A stretch of DNA of 64,000 bases from an uncultured Micrococcales bacterium (GTDB lineage: Bacteria > Actinomycetota > Actinomycetes > Actinomycetales > Microbacteriaceae). The stretch's first letter is position 1, and each line of letters opens with the position of its first letter. Location: positions 124,001-188,000 of the forward strand of contig CAIRNX010000010.1 in the NCBI GenBank assembly GCA_903880095.1, written 5' to 3'. The translations under genes were made by a program, and so were the position numbers. The notes under the pieces were generated by a model that did no database searches, was not told where the DNA came from, and saw nothing but the letters and a program-made list of their open reading frames with translations. This document shows positions 41,648 through 52,757 of this stretch, in pieces.

Positions 41648-42478
41648 TTAGCCTATGCGCTCAAGCTCAAGTTTGTGATTGTCGATCGCCTTGGCAAGAC
41701 CCGAAGGGCCAGCTTGAAGAACCGAGCGGCTAACGGAGGCGATAACAGTTGAAGCCGCTTCACCAAAGAGTCGTTTCAGGTCGCTGAGTTCGGCTCCCTG
41801 AGCCCCGAAGCCGGGTGCAAGAATCGGTGTTTTGACTGCGCCTTGGTTTTCGAGTTCTAGACCGAATCGATTCAGATTTAGGGTTGCGCCGATTACGGCT
41901 CCCACAGGACCAAATTTGTCACCTGGACCCGCAGCGATTTGATTCACGCGACCAATCGCTTCGAATTGCCCCTTGGCGACACCTAATTGAACAGAGGCGC
42001 CTTCCGGATTAGAGGTTGCGACAAGTGAAATAACTCCCTTGCCTCTTTCGAAGTACTCCCCCATTTTGTCGAGATAAACGCCGGCTCCGAGGTAGGGAGA
42101 AACGGTGAGCGAGTCCGCATAAAAGGGTGCGCGTTTACCCAGCCAGGCGTCGAGATACGCGTCCATTGTTGTGCCAATGTCGCCACGTTTTGCGTCGGCG
42201 ATTACCATGAGTCCGGCATCGCGCGCCTCACGAGTTAGAACCTCCAGAGCGGCAAAGCCGCTGGAGCCGTGACGCTCGAAGAAGCTGACCTGAGGCTTGA
42301 TGATTCCCACCCGGCTAATTGCTGCCTCGATAACGGCTCGACCGAAACTCAAAAGCGAATCGGCCGAGTCATCGAGCCCCCACGCTTCGAGGAGTTCGGC
42401 GTGCGGGTCGATACCGACGCAAAGTTGACCGTGGGTCTCAAAGACCTCGGAGAGCTTAGCGCCGAACGATTTAGGCAA
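41648..42478 (-). CDS. pyrF: orotidine 5'-phosphate decarboxylase (type 2)
   Basis: Decarboxylates OMP to UMP, the last step of pyrimidine synthesis. The 276 residues belong to the longer type 2 family: [15 protein letters not shown] near the N-terminus, catalytic Lys97 in [22 protein letters not shown] and the phosphate-binding APGFGAQGA. It begins at TTG 42478, inside the end of carB (8-nt overlap), and is the last pyrimidine gene of the operon. Confidence 0.97.
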   Translation of the reverse strand: MPKSFGAKLSEVFETHGQLCVGIDPHAELLEAWGLDDSADSLLSFGRAVIEAAISRVGIIKPQVSFFERHGSSGFAALEVLTREARDAGLMVIADAKRGDIGTTMDAYLDAWLGKRAPFYADSLTVSPYLGAGVYLDKMGEYFERGKGVISLVATSNPEGASVQLGVAKGQFEAIGRVNQIAAGPGDKFGPVGAVIGATLNLNRFGLELENQGAVKTPILAPGFGAQGAELSDLKRLFGEAASTVIASVSRSVLQAGPSGLAKAIDNHKLELERIG

Positions 42479-45400
42479 TTGCCTCTGCTCGCTCTCTTGC
42501 GTGCTCTTGAAGCGTCTTCACCTTGAATGGCCCAGCCTTCACTACTTCGAACGAGCCGATTGCGGCGCTTAGTTGAGCGATGGTTGTGAAAATTGCCTTG
42601 TCGGCGGCAGTGGTAGCCGCACGAATCTCGTAGCCATCCTTGCGGGCGCTTGAGCCACTTGGTGTGTTGACCACAACGTCGACCTCGCCAGCGGTGATCA
42701 AGTCAACAATCGTTGGCCCTTCAGCTACTGCGTGGTCCTGGCTGTGTTTGCGCACAACCTGTACGTGAATGCCATGGCGAAGCAAGATTTCGGCGGTTCC
42801 ACTGGTTGCCATGATCTTGTAACCGAGCTGTTCTAAGCGGCGAACCGGCAAGACCAACTGTGGCTTGTCGCGGTCGGCAACCGAGATGAACACAGTTCCG
42901 CTGGTTGGTAGTGCACTTCCGGCTGCCGATTGACTCTTGGCGAATGCGGTCGGGAAGTCGACGTCGATACCCATCACCTCACCGGTAGAGCGCATCTCTG
43001 GGCCTAGCAGGCTGTCAACGAAGCGTCCGTCCTTGGTGGCAAAACGCTTGAAAGGCAGAACCGCTTCTTTGACCGAGATTGCCGCTCCGGCTGGAATGTA
43101 GGTTCCGTCGCGTTTTGGTAGGTGACCGCCTTCGATAAGCGAAGCTATCGAATTGCCAACCATGACAAGTGAGGCAGCCTTGGCGAGTGTGATTCCTAGA
43201 GCCTTCGAAACGAACGGGACTGTTCGTGATGCGCGAGGGTTTGCCTCAAGCACGTATAGAACGTCGTTTGCTAGGGCGAATTGAACGTTGATCAAACCGC
43301 GGACGCCAACGCCTTTAGCGATTTGCTCTGTGGCGGCTCGGACGCGCTCAATCTGACCCGCAGACATCGTGATCGGCGGCAAGGTGCAAGAGGAGTCACC
43401 CGAGTGGATTCCAGCCTCTTCGATGTGCTCCATTACGCCGCCAACATACAGTTGTTCGCCGTCATAAAGGGCGTCGATGTCGATTTCTATCGCGTCGTCC
43501 AAGAAGCGGTCGACTAGTAGCGGGTGCGTTGGGCCAACGATTCCTTGATCCTTGATGCGATCGAAGTAGTCGACCAATGCCGACTGTTCGTAGACGATCT
43601 CCATGCCTCGTCCACCGAGCACGAATGACGGACGAACCAATACCGGGTAACCGATTCGGCTGGCAATCTCAACTGCTCCTTCAAGGTTTGTAGCTGTGCC
43701 GTTAGCCGGCGCTAAAAGGCCTGCTGCGTCGAGAATCTGCTGGAATTGACCTCGTTCTTCTGCTAGGTCGATTGCCTCTGGTGTCGTGCCAAGAATAGGC
43801 ACACCAGCCTCTTTGAGCCCCTTTGCAAGGCCCAATGCTGTCTGACCACCAAGTTGCACAACAACCCCAACAAGTTCGCCAGAGGAGCTCTCTGCGTGGA
43901 TTACTTCAAGGACGTCTTCGAGAGTCAGAGGCTCGAAGTACAGGCGGTCTGAGGTGTCGTAGTCGGTCGAAACCGTCTCTGGGTTGCAGTTGATCATGAT
44001 GGTTTCGTAACCGGCGTCAGACAGAGCGAATGAAGCGTGAACGCATGAGTAATCGAACTCGACGCCCTGGCCGATTCGGTTTGGGCCGGAGCCCAAGATC
44101 ACTACCTTCTTGCGGTCTGACGGAGTTACCTCCGACTCTTGCTCGTAGGTGCTGTAGTGGTACGGCGTTTCAGCCGGAAACTCGCCAGCGCAGGTGTCTA
44201 CGGTCTTAAACACCGGGCGAAGCCCAAATTGGTGTCGGGCAACGCGCACCTCAGCCTCGGTTACACCGCGAAGTGCGGCAATTTGAGAATCGCTGAAACC
44301 GTGGTCCTTGGCATGCTTGATTACCTCAACGGTTAGCTTGTCGGCAACCTTTACCGCATGCGCGACCTCGTTTATGAGCACAATTTGGTCGATGAACCAA
44401 GGGTCGATCTTTGTTGCTTCGAAAACCTCTTCGTTGCTCGCACCAGCGCGTAGCGCCTGCTGGACGGTGACGATTCTGCCATCGGTAGGCACCTTGCTGA
44501 TCTCGAGGAGTTCTGCCTTGTTGCCAATCGTCCCGTCCCAGTGGAACGAAGAACCTCGACGCTCGAGGCTTCGAAGAGCCTTCTGTAAAGCTTGCGAGTA
44601 GTTTCGACCGATGGCCATGGCCTCACCGACCGACTTCATAGTTGTCGTCAAAGTCGCGTCGGCTGCTGGGAATTTCTCGAATGCGAAACGAGGAACCTTG
44701 ACGACGATGTAGTCGAGGGTCGGCTCGAATGAAGCCGGCGTGACGCGGGTGATGTCGTTCGGAATTTCGTCAAGGGTGTAACCGATGGCCAACTTTGCTG
44801 CAATCTTCGCGATTGGGAACCCGGTTGCCTTTGAAGCAAGGGCAGACGAGCGACTAACTCGAGGGTTCATCTCGATCACGATGACGCGCCCATTGGTTGG
44901 GTCAACCGCAAACTGAATGTTGCAACCACCGGTGTCGACACCGACGTCGCGAATGATCTGAATGCCGATGTCGCGAAGGTTTTGGTATTCGCGGTCGGTC
45001 AGCGTGAGAGCGGGTGCGACCGTGATTGAGTCGCCGGTGTGAACACCGACGGGGTCGACGTTTTCGATTGAGCAAACAACGACACAGTTGTCGTTAGTGT
45101 CGCGCATCAGCTCAAGCTCGTATTCTTTCCAGCCGAGAATGCTCTCTTCAAGCAGTACCTCGGTGGTTGGGCTTGCCTGCAGTCCTGCGCCACCAATTCG
45201 GCGAAGATCTTCTTCGTTGTAAGCAAAGCCAGAGCCAAGGCCACCCATGGTGAACGATGGCCTAACGACTACCGGGTAGCCGAGTTTTTCGGCACCTTCG
45301 AGAAGTTCTTCCATTGTGTGCGCGATTACCGAGCGGGCAACATCAGCGCCAGCGTCGAGTACTAGTTGCTTGAAAATCTGTCGGTCTTCGCCCTTCTTGA

Positions 45401-45767
45401 TTGCGTCAACCTTCGCGCCGATAAGTTCTACGCCGTACTTATCGAGAATGCCCTGCTCGTGAAGAGCCATGGCTGCGTTAAGCGCCGTCTGCCCACCGAG
45501 GGTTGGCAAGATTGCGTCGGGCTTCTCTTTCTGAATGATTGCCTCGATGACCTCTGGAGTGATTGGCTCAACGTAGGTTGCATCGGCGAAGTCTGGGTCG
45601 GTCATGATGGTGGCCGGGTTCGAGTTGACCAGAATTACGCGAATACCTTCTTCGCGTAGCACGCGACAAGCCTGAGTGCCTGAGTAGTCAAACTCGCATG
45701 CCTGACCAATGACAATCGGGCCAGAGCCGATAACTAGAACGCTTTTGATGTCTGAACGCTTAGGCAT
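42471..45767 (-). CDS. carB: carbamoyl phosphate synthase, large subunit
   Basis: Makes carbamoyl phosphate from bicarbonate, ATP and ammonia delivered by CarA. The 1098 residues contain two homologous ATP-grasp halves: one ending near residue 550, the other starting around [22 protein letters not shown]. Both have ATP-grasp loops ([31 protein letters not shown]). A C-terminal regulatory MGS-like domain follows ([14 protein letters not shown]), where UMP and effectors would bind. It begins 2 nt after carA. Confidence 0.99.
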   Translation of the reverse strand: MPKRSDIKSVLVIGSGPIVIGQACEFDYSGTQACRVLREEGIRVILVNSNPATIMTDPDFADATYVEPITPEVIEAIIQKEKPDAILPTLGGQTALNAAMALHEQGILDKYGVELIGAKVDAIKKGEDRQIFKQLVLDAGADVARSVIAHTMEELLEGAEKLGYPVVVRPSFTMGGLGSGFAYNEEDLRRIGGAGLQASPTTEVLLEESILGWKEYELELMRDTNDNCVVVCSIENVDPVGVHTGDSITVAPALTLTDREYQNLRDIGIQIIRDVGVDTGGCNIQFAVDPTNGRVIVIEMNPRVSRSSALASKATGFPIAKIAAKLAIGYTLDEIPNDITRVTPASFEPTLDYIVVKVPRFAFEKFPAADATLTTTMKSVGEAMAIGRNYSQALQKALRSLERRGSSFHWDGTIGNKAELLEISKVPTDGRIVTVQQALRAGASNEEVFEATKIDPWFIDQIVLINEVAHAVKVADKLTVEVIKHAKDHGFSDSQIAALRGVTEAEVRVARHQFGLRPVFKTVDTCAGEFPAETPYHYSTYEQESEVTPSDRKKVVILGSGPNRIGQGVEFDYSCVHASFALSDAGYETIMINCNPETVSTDYDTSDRLYFEPLTLEDVLEVIHAESSSGELVGVVVQLGGQTALGLAKGLKEAGVPILGTTPEAIDLAEERGQFQQILDAAGLLAPANGTATNLEGAVEIASRIGYPVLVRPSFVLGGRGMEIVYEQSALVDYFDRIKDQGIVGPTHPLLVDRFLDDAIEIDIDALYDGEQLYVGGVMEHIEEAGIHSGDSSCTLPPITMSAGQIERVRAATEQIAKGVGVRGLINVQFALANDVLYVLEANPRASRTVPFVSKALGITLAKAASLVMVGNSIASLIEGGHLPKRDGTYIPAGAAISVKEAVLPFKRFATKDGRFVDSLLGPEMRSTGEVMGIDVDFPTAFAKSQSAAGSALPTSGTVFISVADRDKPQLVLPVRRLEQLGYKIMATSGTAEILLRHGIHVQVVRKHSQDHAVAEGPTIVDLITAGEVDVVVNTPSGSSARKDGYEIRAATTAADKAIFTTIAQLSAAIGSFEVVKAGPFKVKTLQEHARERAEAIA

Positions 45768-45769
45768 TC

Positions 45770-46897
45770 TTAGGCCTTTCGGTTGATCTTGATGAGGTCA
45801 ATTAGGCGATCGAACAGGTAGTTCGAATCGTGTGGGCCGGCAGCGGCCTCTGGGTGGTACTGCACAGAGTAGGCGGGGATATCTAGGCAGGTCAGGCCTT
45901 CGACGACGTCGTCGTTGAGCGAAACGTGGCTTACTAAAACGCGACCGAAGCCAGCAGGAGAATCAACCTCCGGCCCCCCTTCGACCTTCACAGCAAAGCC
46001 GTGGTTGTGAGCGGTCACCTCAACTTTTCCGGTTGTGCGATCCATTACGGGTTGGTTGATGCCGCGGTGACCAAAGGCAAGTTTGTAGGTGTCGAAACCG
46101 AGTGCTCTGCCGAGCAACTGGTTGCCGAAGCAGATGCCGAAGAACGGCGTGCCGGTCTTCAAGATTTCGCGAAGTGCCTCGACCTGAGCGCCAGCGGTCT
46201 CTGGGTCGCCTGGGCCGTTCGAATAGAACACTGCGTCTGGATTTTCTTCAAGCAGCTCTGCCGAAGTGGAGGTTGCCGGGTAAACCAAAACCTCAAGCCC
46301 GCGAGCCGTCATGTTTTCGATGGTTGAAGCCTTGATGCCCAGGTCGAGGATCGCAACCGAACCAAACTTTTCGCCGTCTGGAGCTTTGCGGTAAAGCTCC
46401 TTTGTCGAAACTACATCGCTTAGGGAGAGACCTTGCATCTTCTTCGCCCCACGTACTGCTGCAAGCAAAGTTTCTACCGATTCGGTTGCCGAGGCTCCCG
46501 AGAAGATGCCGGCGCGCATAACACCCGCCGAACGCAAGTGGCGCGTCAGCGCTCGGGTGTCGATTCCCTTTATCGAAACGATGCCGTATTTGACCAACTC
46601 GTCGTCTAGTGAACCTTCGGCTCTGAAGTTTGAGACAACGCGGCTCGCGTCACGCACCACGTAGCCAGCAACCCAAATCCTCGACGACTCTTCATCGCGA
46701 GTATTGACACCGGTGTTACCGATGTGTGGCGCAGTTTGAACAACAATCTGACCTGCGTATGAAGGGTCGGTAAGTGTTTCTTGGTAACCGGTCATTCCAG
46801 TTGCGAAGACGATTTCGCCCAGGGTGCTGCCCTCTGAGCCATAGGGCTCACCTTCGAAAACCTTTCCGTCTTCAAGTACAAGAATTGCTTTACTCAT
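45770..46897 (-). CDS. carA: carbamoyl phosphate synthase, small subunit
   Basis: Glutamine amidotransferase that releases ammonia for CarB. The protein has 375 residues: an N-terminal domain ([24 protein letters not shown]) and a class I glutaminase with nucleophile Cys256 in GICFGNQ and the His/Glu pair in [11 protein letters not shown] use ATG 46897, six bases after GAGG; the GTG directly before it (46900) overlaps the pyrC stop and is also possible. Confidence 0.98.
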   Translation of the reverse strand: MSKAILVLEDGKVFEGEPYGSEGSTLGEIVFATGMTGYQETLTDPSYAGQIVVQTAPHIGNTGVNTRDEESSRIWVAGYVVRDASRVVSNFRAEGSLDDELVKYGIVSIKGIDTRALTRHLRSAGVMRAGIFSGASATESVETLLAAVRGAKKMQGLSLSDVVSTKELYRKAPDGEKFGSVAILDLGIKASTIENMTARGLEVLVYPATSTSAELLEENPDAVFYSNGPGDPETAGAQVEALREILKTGTPFFGICFGNQLLGRALGFDTYKLAFGHRGINQPVMDRTTGKVEVTAHNHGFAVKVEGGPEVDSPAGFGRVLVSHVSLNDDVVEGLTCLDIPAYSVQYHPEAAAGPHDSNYLFDRLIDLIKINRKA

Positions 46898-46899
46898 CA

Positions 46900-48183
46900 C
46901 TAACCTCTTTCAACTAGCTTGCCGTCGCGAACCGTGAAGGCTCCGCGAAAAATTGTGTGAACAACTGCGCCTGGCAGCGTCATGCCCTCGTATGGTTGGT
47001 TGTCGCTCTTGCTAGCGCCACCGCCGTGAATCACACGCTTAGCGCTCTGGTCAATTAGTGCGATGTTCGCAGGTTCGCCAACCGCAAGTGGGCGGCCCTG
47101 GCCAGGAATACCCGAAATGGCTGCTGGCGCAGAGGACATCACCTCGACGAAGCGAGCCCAGTTGCTTAGACCTGAGTCAATAAGCACGCTCTGTGCAATC
47201 GATGCAGCTGTTTCAAGCCCTAGCATTCCGAACGCTGCAGCGTTCCATTCACAGTCTTTCGACTCGTCAGGGTGTGGCGCGTGATCGGTTGCGACGATGT
47301 CGATGGTGCCGTCAATAAGCGCTTCGCGAAGAGCCGTGACGTCCTTCTGAGTTCTAAGTGGTGGGTTCACCTTGAAAACTGGGTCATAGCTTCGCGCAAG
47401 TTCATCGGTGAGGAGCAAGTGGTGAGGGGTTACCTCGGCAGTGACTTTGATGCCTCGCGCCTTCGCCCAGCGCACAATTTCTACCGAACCCGCGGTTGAA
47501 AGGTGGCAAATGTGAATGCGGCTACCGGCTGCCTCTGCGAGCAAAACATCGCGGGCGATGATTGATTCTTCGGCAACTGCCGGCCAGCCAGCTAGGCCAA
47601 GTTCGGTTGACACCGCTCCCTCGTGCATTTGGGAATTCTCGGTCAGACGAGGCTCCTGGGCGTGCTGAGCGATCACTCCCCCAAAGTTTTTCACGTAGGA
47701 AAGCGCTCTGCGCATAAGAAGTGGGTCGTGGACGCATTTGCCGTCGTCACTAAAGACGCGCACCTGCGCCTTGGAGTCGGCCATTGCGCCTAGTTCGGCA
47801 AGTTGTTTGCCATCCAACCCAACGGTTACCGCACCAATTGGTTGCACCTGAACGTAGCCCGCTTCGTCACCCAGGGCTTTGACCTGTTCTACAACTCCTG
47901 CGGTATCGGCGACAGGGTGGGTGTTTGCCATGGCGTGAACGGCGGTGTAACCACCCTTGGCGGCAGCCTGCGAACCTGTCTTAACTGTCTCGGACTGTTC
48001 AAAGCCAGGCTCACGCAGGTGTGTGTGTAGGTCGACAAAACCTGGAAGCGCCACTAGACCTGATGCGTCGATTGAATCACCACTTGTTTCAGTGCCGATC
48101 GAAACGATTAGGCCATCCTTGACGGCGATGTTGGCCTTTGAGCCGTCGGCGAGTGTCGCACCGATCAGTGTGAAGTTACTCAA
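46900..48183 (-). CDS. pyrC: dihydroorotase
   Basis: Cyclises carbamoyl aspartate to dihydroorotate. The 427 residues are the long type I form, an amidohydrolase with the metal motif HTHLREPG, a metal-ligand His in [11 protein letters not shown] and the Asp in ATDHAPH. The carboxylated-lysine position of other family members is not obvious here. It starts with TTG 48183, inside the end of pyrB (8-nt overlap), eight bases after AGGAGG. Confidence 0.97.
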   Translation of the reverse strand: MSNFTLIGATLADGSKANIAVKDGLIVSIGTETSGDSIDASGLVALPGFVDLHTHLREPGFEQSETVKTGSQAAAKGGYTAVHAMANTHPVADTAGVVEQVKALGDEAGYVQVQPIGAVTVGLDGKQLAELGAMADSKAQVRVFSDDGKCVHDPLLMRRALSYVKNFGGVIAQHAQEPRLTENSQMHEGAVSTELGLAGWPAVAEESIIARDVLLAEAAGSRIHICHLSTAGSVEIVRWAKARGIKVTAEVTPHHLLLTDELARSYDPVFKVNPPLRTQKDVTALREALIDGTIDIVATDHAPHPDESKDCEWNAAAFGMLGLETAASIAQSVLIDSGLSNWARFVEVMSSAPAAISGIPGQGRPLAVGEPANIALIDQSAKRVIHGGGASKSDNQPYEGMTLPGAVVHTIFRGAFTVRDGKLVERG

Positions 48184-49126
48184 TTTCGGAGCCTCCTGCT
48201 AGTAGGTGGTAAAGCACGGCCATACGCACGCTGACTCCGTTTGCGACCTGCGCCAAAATGACCGAATTCTTTGAATCCGCCGCTTTGGCGTCAATCTCAA
48301 GGCCGCGGTTCATTGGGCCGGGGTGCATCACGATAGTTTTTGGGCGCAAACGGGCTAGTCGCTCGCCATTTAGACCCCAGATGCGGGCGTATTCACGTTC
48401 AGAAGGGAAGAAACTTGCCGTCATACGTTCACTTTGCACGCGAAGCATCATGATCGCATCAAATTCAATCTCTGAGATTGCCTTATCGAGCGAGTAGTAG
48501 TGCCCCTTAGCCTGTGCCGCAAGGCCCCCTGGAAGCAGCGTTGCTGGTGCAACCAAATAAACCTCTGCACCGAGTGTCTTCAGAAGCTGAAGATTGCTTC
48601 GTGCAACGCGCGAGTGCGCAATGTCACCTACGATTGCAACTTTCAAACCGGCTAAATCGCTACCGATTGCGTTGTCACGCAACTTCTGGCGAATCGTGTA
48701 GGCGTCTAGCAAAGCCTGTGTTGGGTGTTCGTGGGTGCCGTCACCCGCGTTCACAATTGAACCTTCGATCCAGCCACTTGTTGCGAGGGTGTGAGCCGCC
48801 CCCGATGCTGGGTGACGAATGATCACACCGTCAGCTCCCATGGCCTCGAGGGTTTGGGCAGTGTCTTTGAGGCTTTCACCCTTTGAAACGCTAGAACCCT
48901 TGGCTGTGAAGTTGATCACATCGGCAGAAAGCCTCTTTGCCGCCACTTCGAATGAGGTGCGTGTTCGTGTTGAGTCCTCGAAGAAGAGGTTCACAACAGT
49001 CTTACCGCGAAGCGTTGGTAGCTTCTTGATTTCACGTTTGTTTACTTGCTCCATTTGGATGGCTGTATCCAAAATTGCAACGGCCTGTTCGAGGCTCAAA
49101 TCGCCAGCGCTGAGTAAGTGTTTCAT
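48176..49126 (-). CDS. pyrB: aspartate carbamoyltransferase, catalytic chain
   Basis: Joins carbamoyl phosphate to aspartate, the first committed pyrimidine step. The 316 residues show the carbamoyl-phosphate site [26 protein letters not shown] and the aspartate-binding MLRVQSER. No pyrI regulatory chain is present. Control should therefore come from PyrR, encoded just upstream with an ATGA overlap. Confidence 0.98.
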   Translation of the reverse strand: MKHLLSAGDLSLEQAVAILDTAIQMEQVNKREIKKLPTLRGKTVVNLFFEDSTRTRTSFEVAAKRLSADVINFTAKGSSVSKGESLKDTAQTLEAMGADGVIIRHPASGAAHTLATSGWIEGSIVNAGDGTHEHPTQALLDAYTIRQKLRDNAIGSDLAGLKVAIVGDIAHSRVARSNLQLLKTLGAEVYLVAPATLLPGGLAAQAKGHYYSLDKAISEIEFDAIMMLRVQSERMTASFFPSEREYARIWGLNGERLARLRPKTIVMHPGPMNRGLEIDAKAADSKNSVILAQVANGVSVRMAVLYHLLAGGSEIE

Positions 49127-49662
49127 CCTTCGATCACCACCGAGTTGTCGTTGTCTGTCTCGCTGAGTTGCACCCTGATTCGCTCGGCAACCGAGGTTGG
49201 CAAATTTTTTCCAACAAAGTCCGCGCGAATAGGTAGCTGCCGGTGCCCTCTATCAACAAGAACAGCCAGCCTCACGGCACGTGGTCGCCCGTAGTCACCA
49301 AGAGCGTCTAGCGCGGCTCGAATGGTTCGGCCGCTAAAGAGCACGTCGTCGACGAGAACAACAACCTTGTCGTCGATTCCGCCTGCGGGAATAGACGTTT
49401 CGGTAATTTCGCGCGTTGGATTAGCCGATAGGTCGTCTCGATACATGGTGATGTCTAGTCGCCCAAGCGAGCTGTCTGCTGCGAACTCTGGGTAGCTGCG
49501 CTCAAGTACCGTTGCGATTCGCTCGGCAAGTAGCACTCCGCGCGTTGGAATACCTAGAAGAATTAGGTTAGATGTGCCCTGGTTGGATTCAACGATTTCA
49601 TGGGCAATACGGGTAACAGCGCGATCGATATCGCTGCCCGACAAGACGGTGCGTGAAGACAC
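49123..49662 (-). CDS. pyrR: PyrR, pyrimidine operon regulator / uracil phosphoribosyltransferase
   Basis: UMP-sensing RNA-binding regulator of the pyr operon with side activity as uracil phosphoribosyltransferase. The protein has 179 residues with the PRPP loop [10 protein letters not shown] (104-113) and [13 protein letters not shown]. The start is GTG 49662: AAGGAGG ends five bases before it, whereas an in-frame GTG at 49668 would abut the Shine-Dalgarno. A PyrR-binding consensus lies in its own leader, so it probably represses its operon when UMP is high. Confidence 0.96.
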   Translation of the reverse strand: MSSRTVLSGSDIDRAVTRIAHEIVESNQGTSNLILLGIPTRGVLLAERIATVLERSYPEFAADSSLGRLDITMYRDDLSANPTREITETSIPAGGIDDKVVVLVDDVLFSGRTIRAALDALGDYGRPRAVRLAVLVDRGHRQLPIRADFVGKNLPTSVAERIRVQLSETDNDNSVVIEG

Positions 49663-49677
49663 GCCCACCTCCTTCTG

Positions 49678-49691
49678 CGCCTCACAGGACG
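49678..49691 (-). promoter_or_regulatory. candidate PyrR-binding RNA hairpin in the pyrR leader
   Basis: The leader contains CGTCCTGTGAGGCG, which fits the PyrR-binding loop consensus UCCnGnGAGG flanked by pairing bases. CC pairs with GG across a UGUGA loop, and the flanking CG pairs with CG. It sits 3 nt upstream of the AAGGAGG of pyrR. Bound PyrR could block ribosome access, the translational mode reported for mycobacterial pyr leaders. No terminator hairpin follows. Confidence 0.7.
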
Positions 49692-49713
49692 CCCTTTAAA
49701 GGATGTTTGTAAC

Positions 49714-49722
49714 AGTGTAGCA
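49714..49722 (-). promoter_or_regulatory. possible extended -10 promoter of the pyr operon
   Basis: TGCTACACT on the minus strand is an extended -10 (TGn plus TACACT), just after the nusB stop. Transcription starting near 49707 would give a leader of about 45 nt holding the PyrR hairpin. No -35 is recognisable. Confidence 0.45.
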
Positions 49723-49727
49723 GAAAC

Positions 49728-50147
49728 CTATAGAGCCTTCTTGGTGCCGCTGATGCGCGTCAAGAGACCGTTTACAAAGGCACCAGAGGCATCGGTTGAA
49801 TACTCTTTGGCCAAATCGACGGCTTCATCGATTGCAACGGCGTCTGGCAGATCATCGTTATAGACGATTTCCCAGACGGCTACACGAAGAATTGAACGGT
49901 CAACATTCGGCATGCGCTCAAGGGTCCAGCCCTCAGAGTAGGTTTCGAGAAGCGTATCGATTTCGCCCTGGTGGTCTACGACACCATCGACAAGTGTTCT
50001 GGCATAGTCAAAGATTGCGCCCTGATTTTGGCGGTCTTCTACTTGCTTATACGTCTCGTCGAGCAGTGTGGCAGGGTGTTCGGTGCGAAGGTCTGCTGCA
50101 AAAAGTGCGTCTACGGCGCGTTTGCGTGCTTTAGTTCTGGCGCTCAC
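49728..50147 (-). CDS. nusB: transcription antitermination factor NusB
   Basis: Binds boxA RNA with S10 (NusE) to support rRNA antitermination. The 139 residues are all-alpha with the family start RTKARKRAVDALFAADLR and the C-terminal INEAVDLAK-like segment (AIDEAVDLAKEYSTDASGAFVNGLL). It begins with GTG overlapping the efp stop (TAGTG). Upstream efp and the aro genes form the usual actinobacterial group. Confidence 0.97.
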   Translation of the reverse strand: MSARTKARKRAVDALFAADLRTEHPATLLDETYKQVEDRQNQGAIFDYARTLVDGVVDHQGEIDTLLETYSEGWTLERMPNVDRSILRVAVWEIVYNDDLPDAVAIDEAVDLAKEYSTDASGAFVNGLLTRISGTKKAL

Positions 50148-50710
50148 TAGTCGTTTACGCGACCGAGGTACTCGCCGGTGCGGGTGTCAATCTTTACCCT
50201 CGTACCCTGTTCAAGGAACAGTGGAACCTGAATCGCAAGACCGGTTTCGACGGTTGCTGGCTTATTGCCACCCGAAGAGCGGTCGCCCTGGAGGCCAGGC
50301 TCGGTGTAGGTGACCTCTAGCACTACCGAAGCCGGTAGCTCGACATAGATCGGGTTGCCTTCGTACATGGCGACAACTGCGTCTTGGTTCTCAAGCATGT
50401 AGTTGGTTGCATCGCCGACAACTGCCTCACTCAACGTGACCTGGTCGTAGTTGTCTTTGTCCATAAACACGTAGCCGTCGCCATCGCTGTAAAGGTAAGT
50501 CATGTCGCGCTTGTCTACGTTTGCGGTTTCGACCTTAACTCCGGCGTTGAAGGTCTTGTCGACAACCTTGCCAGTCAGAACGTTCTTCAGTCTGGTTCGC
50601 ACGAATGCAGGACCCTTGCCAGGCTTGACGTGCTGGAATTCGATGACAGTCCAAAGCTGTCCTTCGATGTTTAGAACGAGACCGTTCTTGAGGTCGTTTG
50701 AGGTTGCCAC
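50147..50710 (-). CDS. efp: elongation factor P
   Basis: Rescues ribosomes stalled on polyproline. The 187 residues form the three-domain EF-P fold. The tip loop PGKGPAF carries Lys32, the position modified in E. coli; actinobacterial EF-P usually works unmodified, and no modification gene is seen here. GTG 50710 has AAGG seven bases upstream. It precedes nusB. Confidence 0.97.
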   Translation of the reverse strand: MATSNDLKNGLVLNIEGQLWTVIEFQHVKPGKGPAFVRTRLKNVLTGKVVDKTFNAGVKVETANVDKRDMTYLYSDGDGYVFMDKDNYDQVTLSEAVVGDATNYMLENQDAVVAMYEGNPIYVELPASVVLEVTYTEPGLQGDRSSGGNKPATVETGLAIQVPLFLEQGTRVKIDTRTGEYLGRVND

Positions 50711-50751
50711 AATCGTGCCTTACTTGTCGTTGGGATTACTAAAAGAGTTTA

Positions 50752-51180
50752 CTAGAGAGCCTTGAGGGCAAGCACGTAAGAGTCGACTCCGAAACCAGCA
50801 ATCACTCCGGTAGCGATGGCGCTGATAACTGAATTGTGCCTAAATTCTTCGCGCGAGTGCGGGTTGGAGATGTGCACCTCAATGAGTTTCAAGCCAGCGT
50901 TCGTCACAAGCGTCGCTGCGTCGCGCAGCGCGTATGAGTAGTGCGTGAAAGCAGCCGGGTTCAAAATAACGTTGGCCTTTGAGTCGACAGCCTCGTGCAA
51001 CCAAGCAACAAGCTCTGCCTCATCGTTGGTTTGCCGGACGTCTGCGCTCAAGTTCTCTGACTTTGCCGCGGCAATAACAGTTGCGGTTAGCTCTGCAAAG
51101 TTTGCCGAACCATAAACCTCGGGTTCGCGCGAACCAAGGCGACCCAGGTTTGGGCCATTCAAAACCAGAACTTTATCCAT
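50752..51180 (-). CDS. aroQ: 3-dehydroquinate dehydratase, type II
   Basis: Removes water from 3-dehydroquinate, the third shikimate step. The 142 residues are the dodecameric type II form, with [17 protein letters not shown] (catalytic Tyr at its end), [15 protein letters not shown] and [17 protein letters not shown]. It starts 9 nt after aroB and is followed by a 41-nt gap before efp. Confidence 0.97.
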   Translation of the reverse strand: MDKVLVLNGPNLGRLGSREPEVYGSANFAELTATVIAAAKSENLSADVRQTNDEAELVAWLHEAVDSKANVILNPAAFTHYSYALRDAATLVTNAGLKLIEVHISNPHSREEFRHNSVISAIATGVIAGFGVDSYVLALKAL

Positions 51181-51189
51181 TGGTCTAGG

Positions 51190-52269
51190 TTACTCACAGA
51201 TTTCTTGATACGCGGTGAACAGCATCTCGTTGGTGGGGGCCGTTAGGATTTTTGGTTTCCCAACTCCTTCGAGAACCACGAATCTAAGAGTGCCCGCTCG
51301 AGATTTTTTATCACGCTGCATGGCGGCGAGAAGTTGATCCCATTTATCTGATCGATAGGTGGTCGGCAAGCCGATTGCATCGAGGATTCGCTTCTGTCTG
51401 TCCACCAATTCATCGGTCACGAAGCCGTGGAGCCTGGCAAGTTCGGCGACAAACATCATGCCAACCGAAATCGCAGCCCCGTGGCGCCACTGGTAGCGCT
51501 CAAGTAGTTCGATGGCGTGGCCAAGAGTGTGACCGTAGTTCAAAATCTCACGCTCGCTTGACTCTTTGAAGTCATTTGTGACGACCCTGGCCTTTATGGC
51601 AATCGAACGATATATGAGTTCGGCAAAAACGTCTGACGCAATGTCGGTTGCGACTTCAAGGTCTTCTTCTAGTAGTTCAAGAATTCTCTCGTCAGAAATG
51701 AAGCCGTATTTGACGATTTCACCGTATCCGGCGAGCAATTCGTTGCGCGGAAGCGTATTCAACGTCTCGAGGTCGCAAACCACCTTGCTGGGCGCGTAAA
51801 AGGTGCCAACCAGATTCTTGCCTTCGGCGGTGTTGACCCCGGTCTTGCCACCGATCGACGCATCCACCATTCCGAGCAGGGTTGTTGGTACCTGAATCAG
51901 TTGCACTCCCCTGAGCCAGGTCGAAGCAACGAACCCAGCGAGGTCGGTAGTTGAGCCACCGCCGAAACCAATGACCGCGTCTGATCTTGTGAAATCTGCT
52001 TGCCCCATGATTCCCCAGCACCAAGCAGCTACTTCGATGCGCTTTGCGGTTTCGCCGTCTTCTACCCCAGCCTGCAGGGCAACGTAACCTGCCTCTCGAA
52101 GAGACTCGGCGAGCAGGTCTGCGCTTGTTGAGAGCGAAATCGGGTGAACAATCAAAACCTGTTTGACGTTGTCTCGAAGGCCAGATGCGACTTCTGCGAG
52201 TAAGTGTCGCCCGACGACTACGTCGTAAGGCGCGTCGCCACCCACCTGAATGGTCTTAGAAACGGTCAT
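51190..52269 (-). CDS. aroB: 3-dehydroquinate synthase
   Basis: Makes 3-dehydroquinate from DAHP using NAD and a metal. The 359 residues show the NAD site GFGGGSTTDLAGFVAST, QVPTTLLGMVDASIGGKTGV, and the metal-ligand histidine region LNYGHTLGHAIE. Its start overlaps aroK by 14 nt. The first pathway enzyme, DAHP synthase, is not in this window. Confidence 0.98.
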   Translation of the reverse strand: MTVSKTIQVGGDAPYDVVVGRHLLAEVASGLRDNVKQVLIVHPISLSTSADLLAESLREAGYVALQAGVEDGETAKRIEVAAWCWGIMGQADFTRSDAVIGFGGGSTTDLAGFVASTWLRGVQLIQVPTTLLGMVDASIGGKTGVNTAEGKNLVGTFYAPSKVVCDLETLNTLPRNELLAGYGEIVKYGFISDERILELLEEDLEVATDIASDVFAELIYRSIAIKARVVTNDFKESSEREILNYGHTLGHAIELLERYQWRHGAAISVGMMFVAELARLHGFVTDELVDRQKRILDAIGLPTTYRSDKWDQLLAAMQRDKKSRAGTLRFVVLEGVGKPKILTAPTNEMLFTAYQEICE

Positions 52270-52756
52270 CTTTAGAAACGCCTTCCTTAATTTGCTCGAT
52301 GATCTTCACCAGTGGTGTGGCAGATGTATCGATTTGAATATTGGCAACCTGCTCGTAAAGCGCCTTGCGGCTCTCGTAGATCCTTCGCCAATCACTAAGT
52401 CCGTTTTTTAGCAGCGGCCGCCCGCCGCCGCTCAACCTTGACGCCATGTGTCTTCCATCGGTTGCGAGGTAAACAACAAATGCTTCGGTGAGCAGAGTCC
52501 TAGTTCTTTCACTCAGTACTGCGCCTCCGCCGGTTGCCACAATGGCGTTTGATGCGATCGCGTTCGCAACGATATTTTCTTCGATGTCACGAAAGGCGAC
52601 TTCGCCGCTCTGATCAAAGAATGCCGAAATTTCGCCGTGCTGTTTTACAAACACTTGGTCTGAGTCGATGAATTCGATGCCCATTGCTTTGGCAAGCTTT
52701 TTACCAATGGTTGTTTTACCAACACCCATTGGGCCAACGAGCACTATTGCGGTCAC
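52256..52756 (-). CDS. aroK: shikimate kinase
   Basis: Phosphorylates shikimate at the 3-hydroxyl. The 166 residues have the P-loop GPMGVGKTT (8-16), the shikimate-binding DSDQVF with Arg in FRDIEE, GGGAVL and the lid arginine region SRLSGGGRPLL. It starts with GTG, 1 nt after the aroC stop. Confidence 0.97.
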   Translation of the reverse strand: MTAIVLVGPMGVGKTTIGKKLAKAMGIEFIDSDQVFVKQHGEISAFFDQSGEVAFRDIEENIVANAIASNAIVATGGGAVLSERTRTLLTEAFVVYLATDGRHMASRLSGGGRPLLKNGLSDWRRIYESRKALYEQVANIQIDTSATPLVKIIEQIKEGVSKDDRF

Positions 52757-52757
52757 C

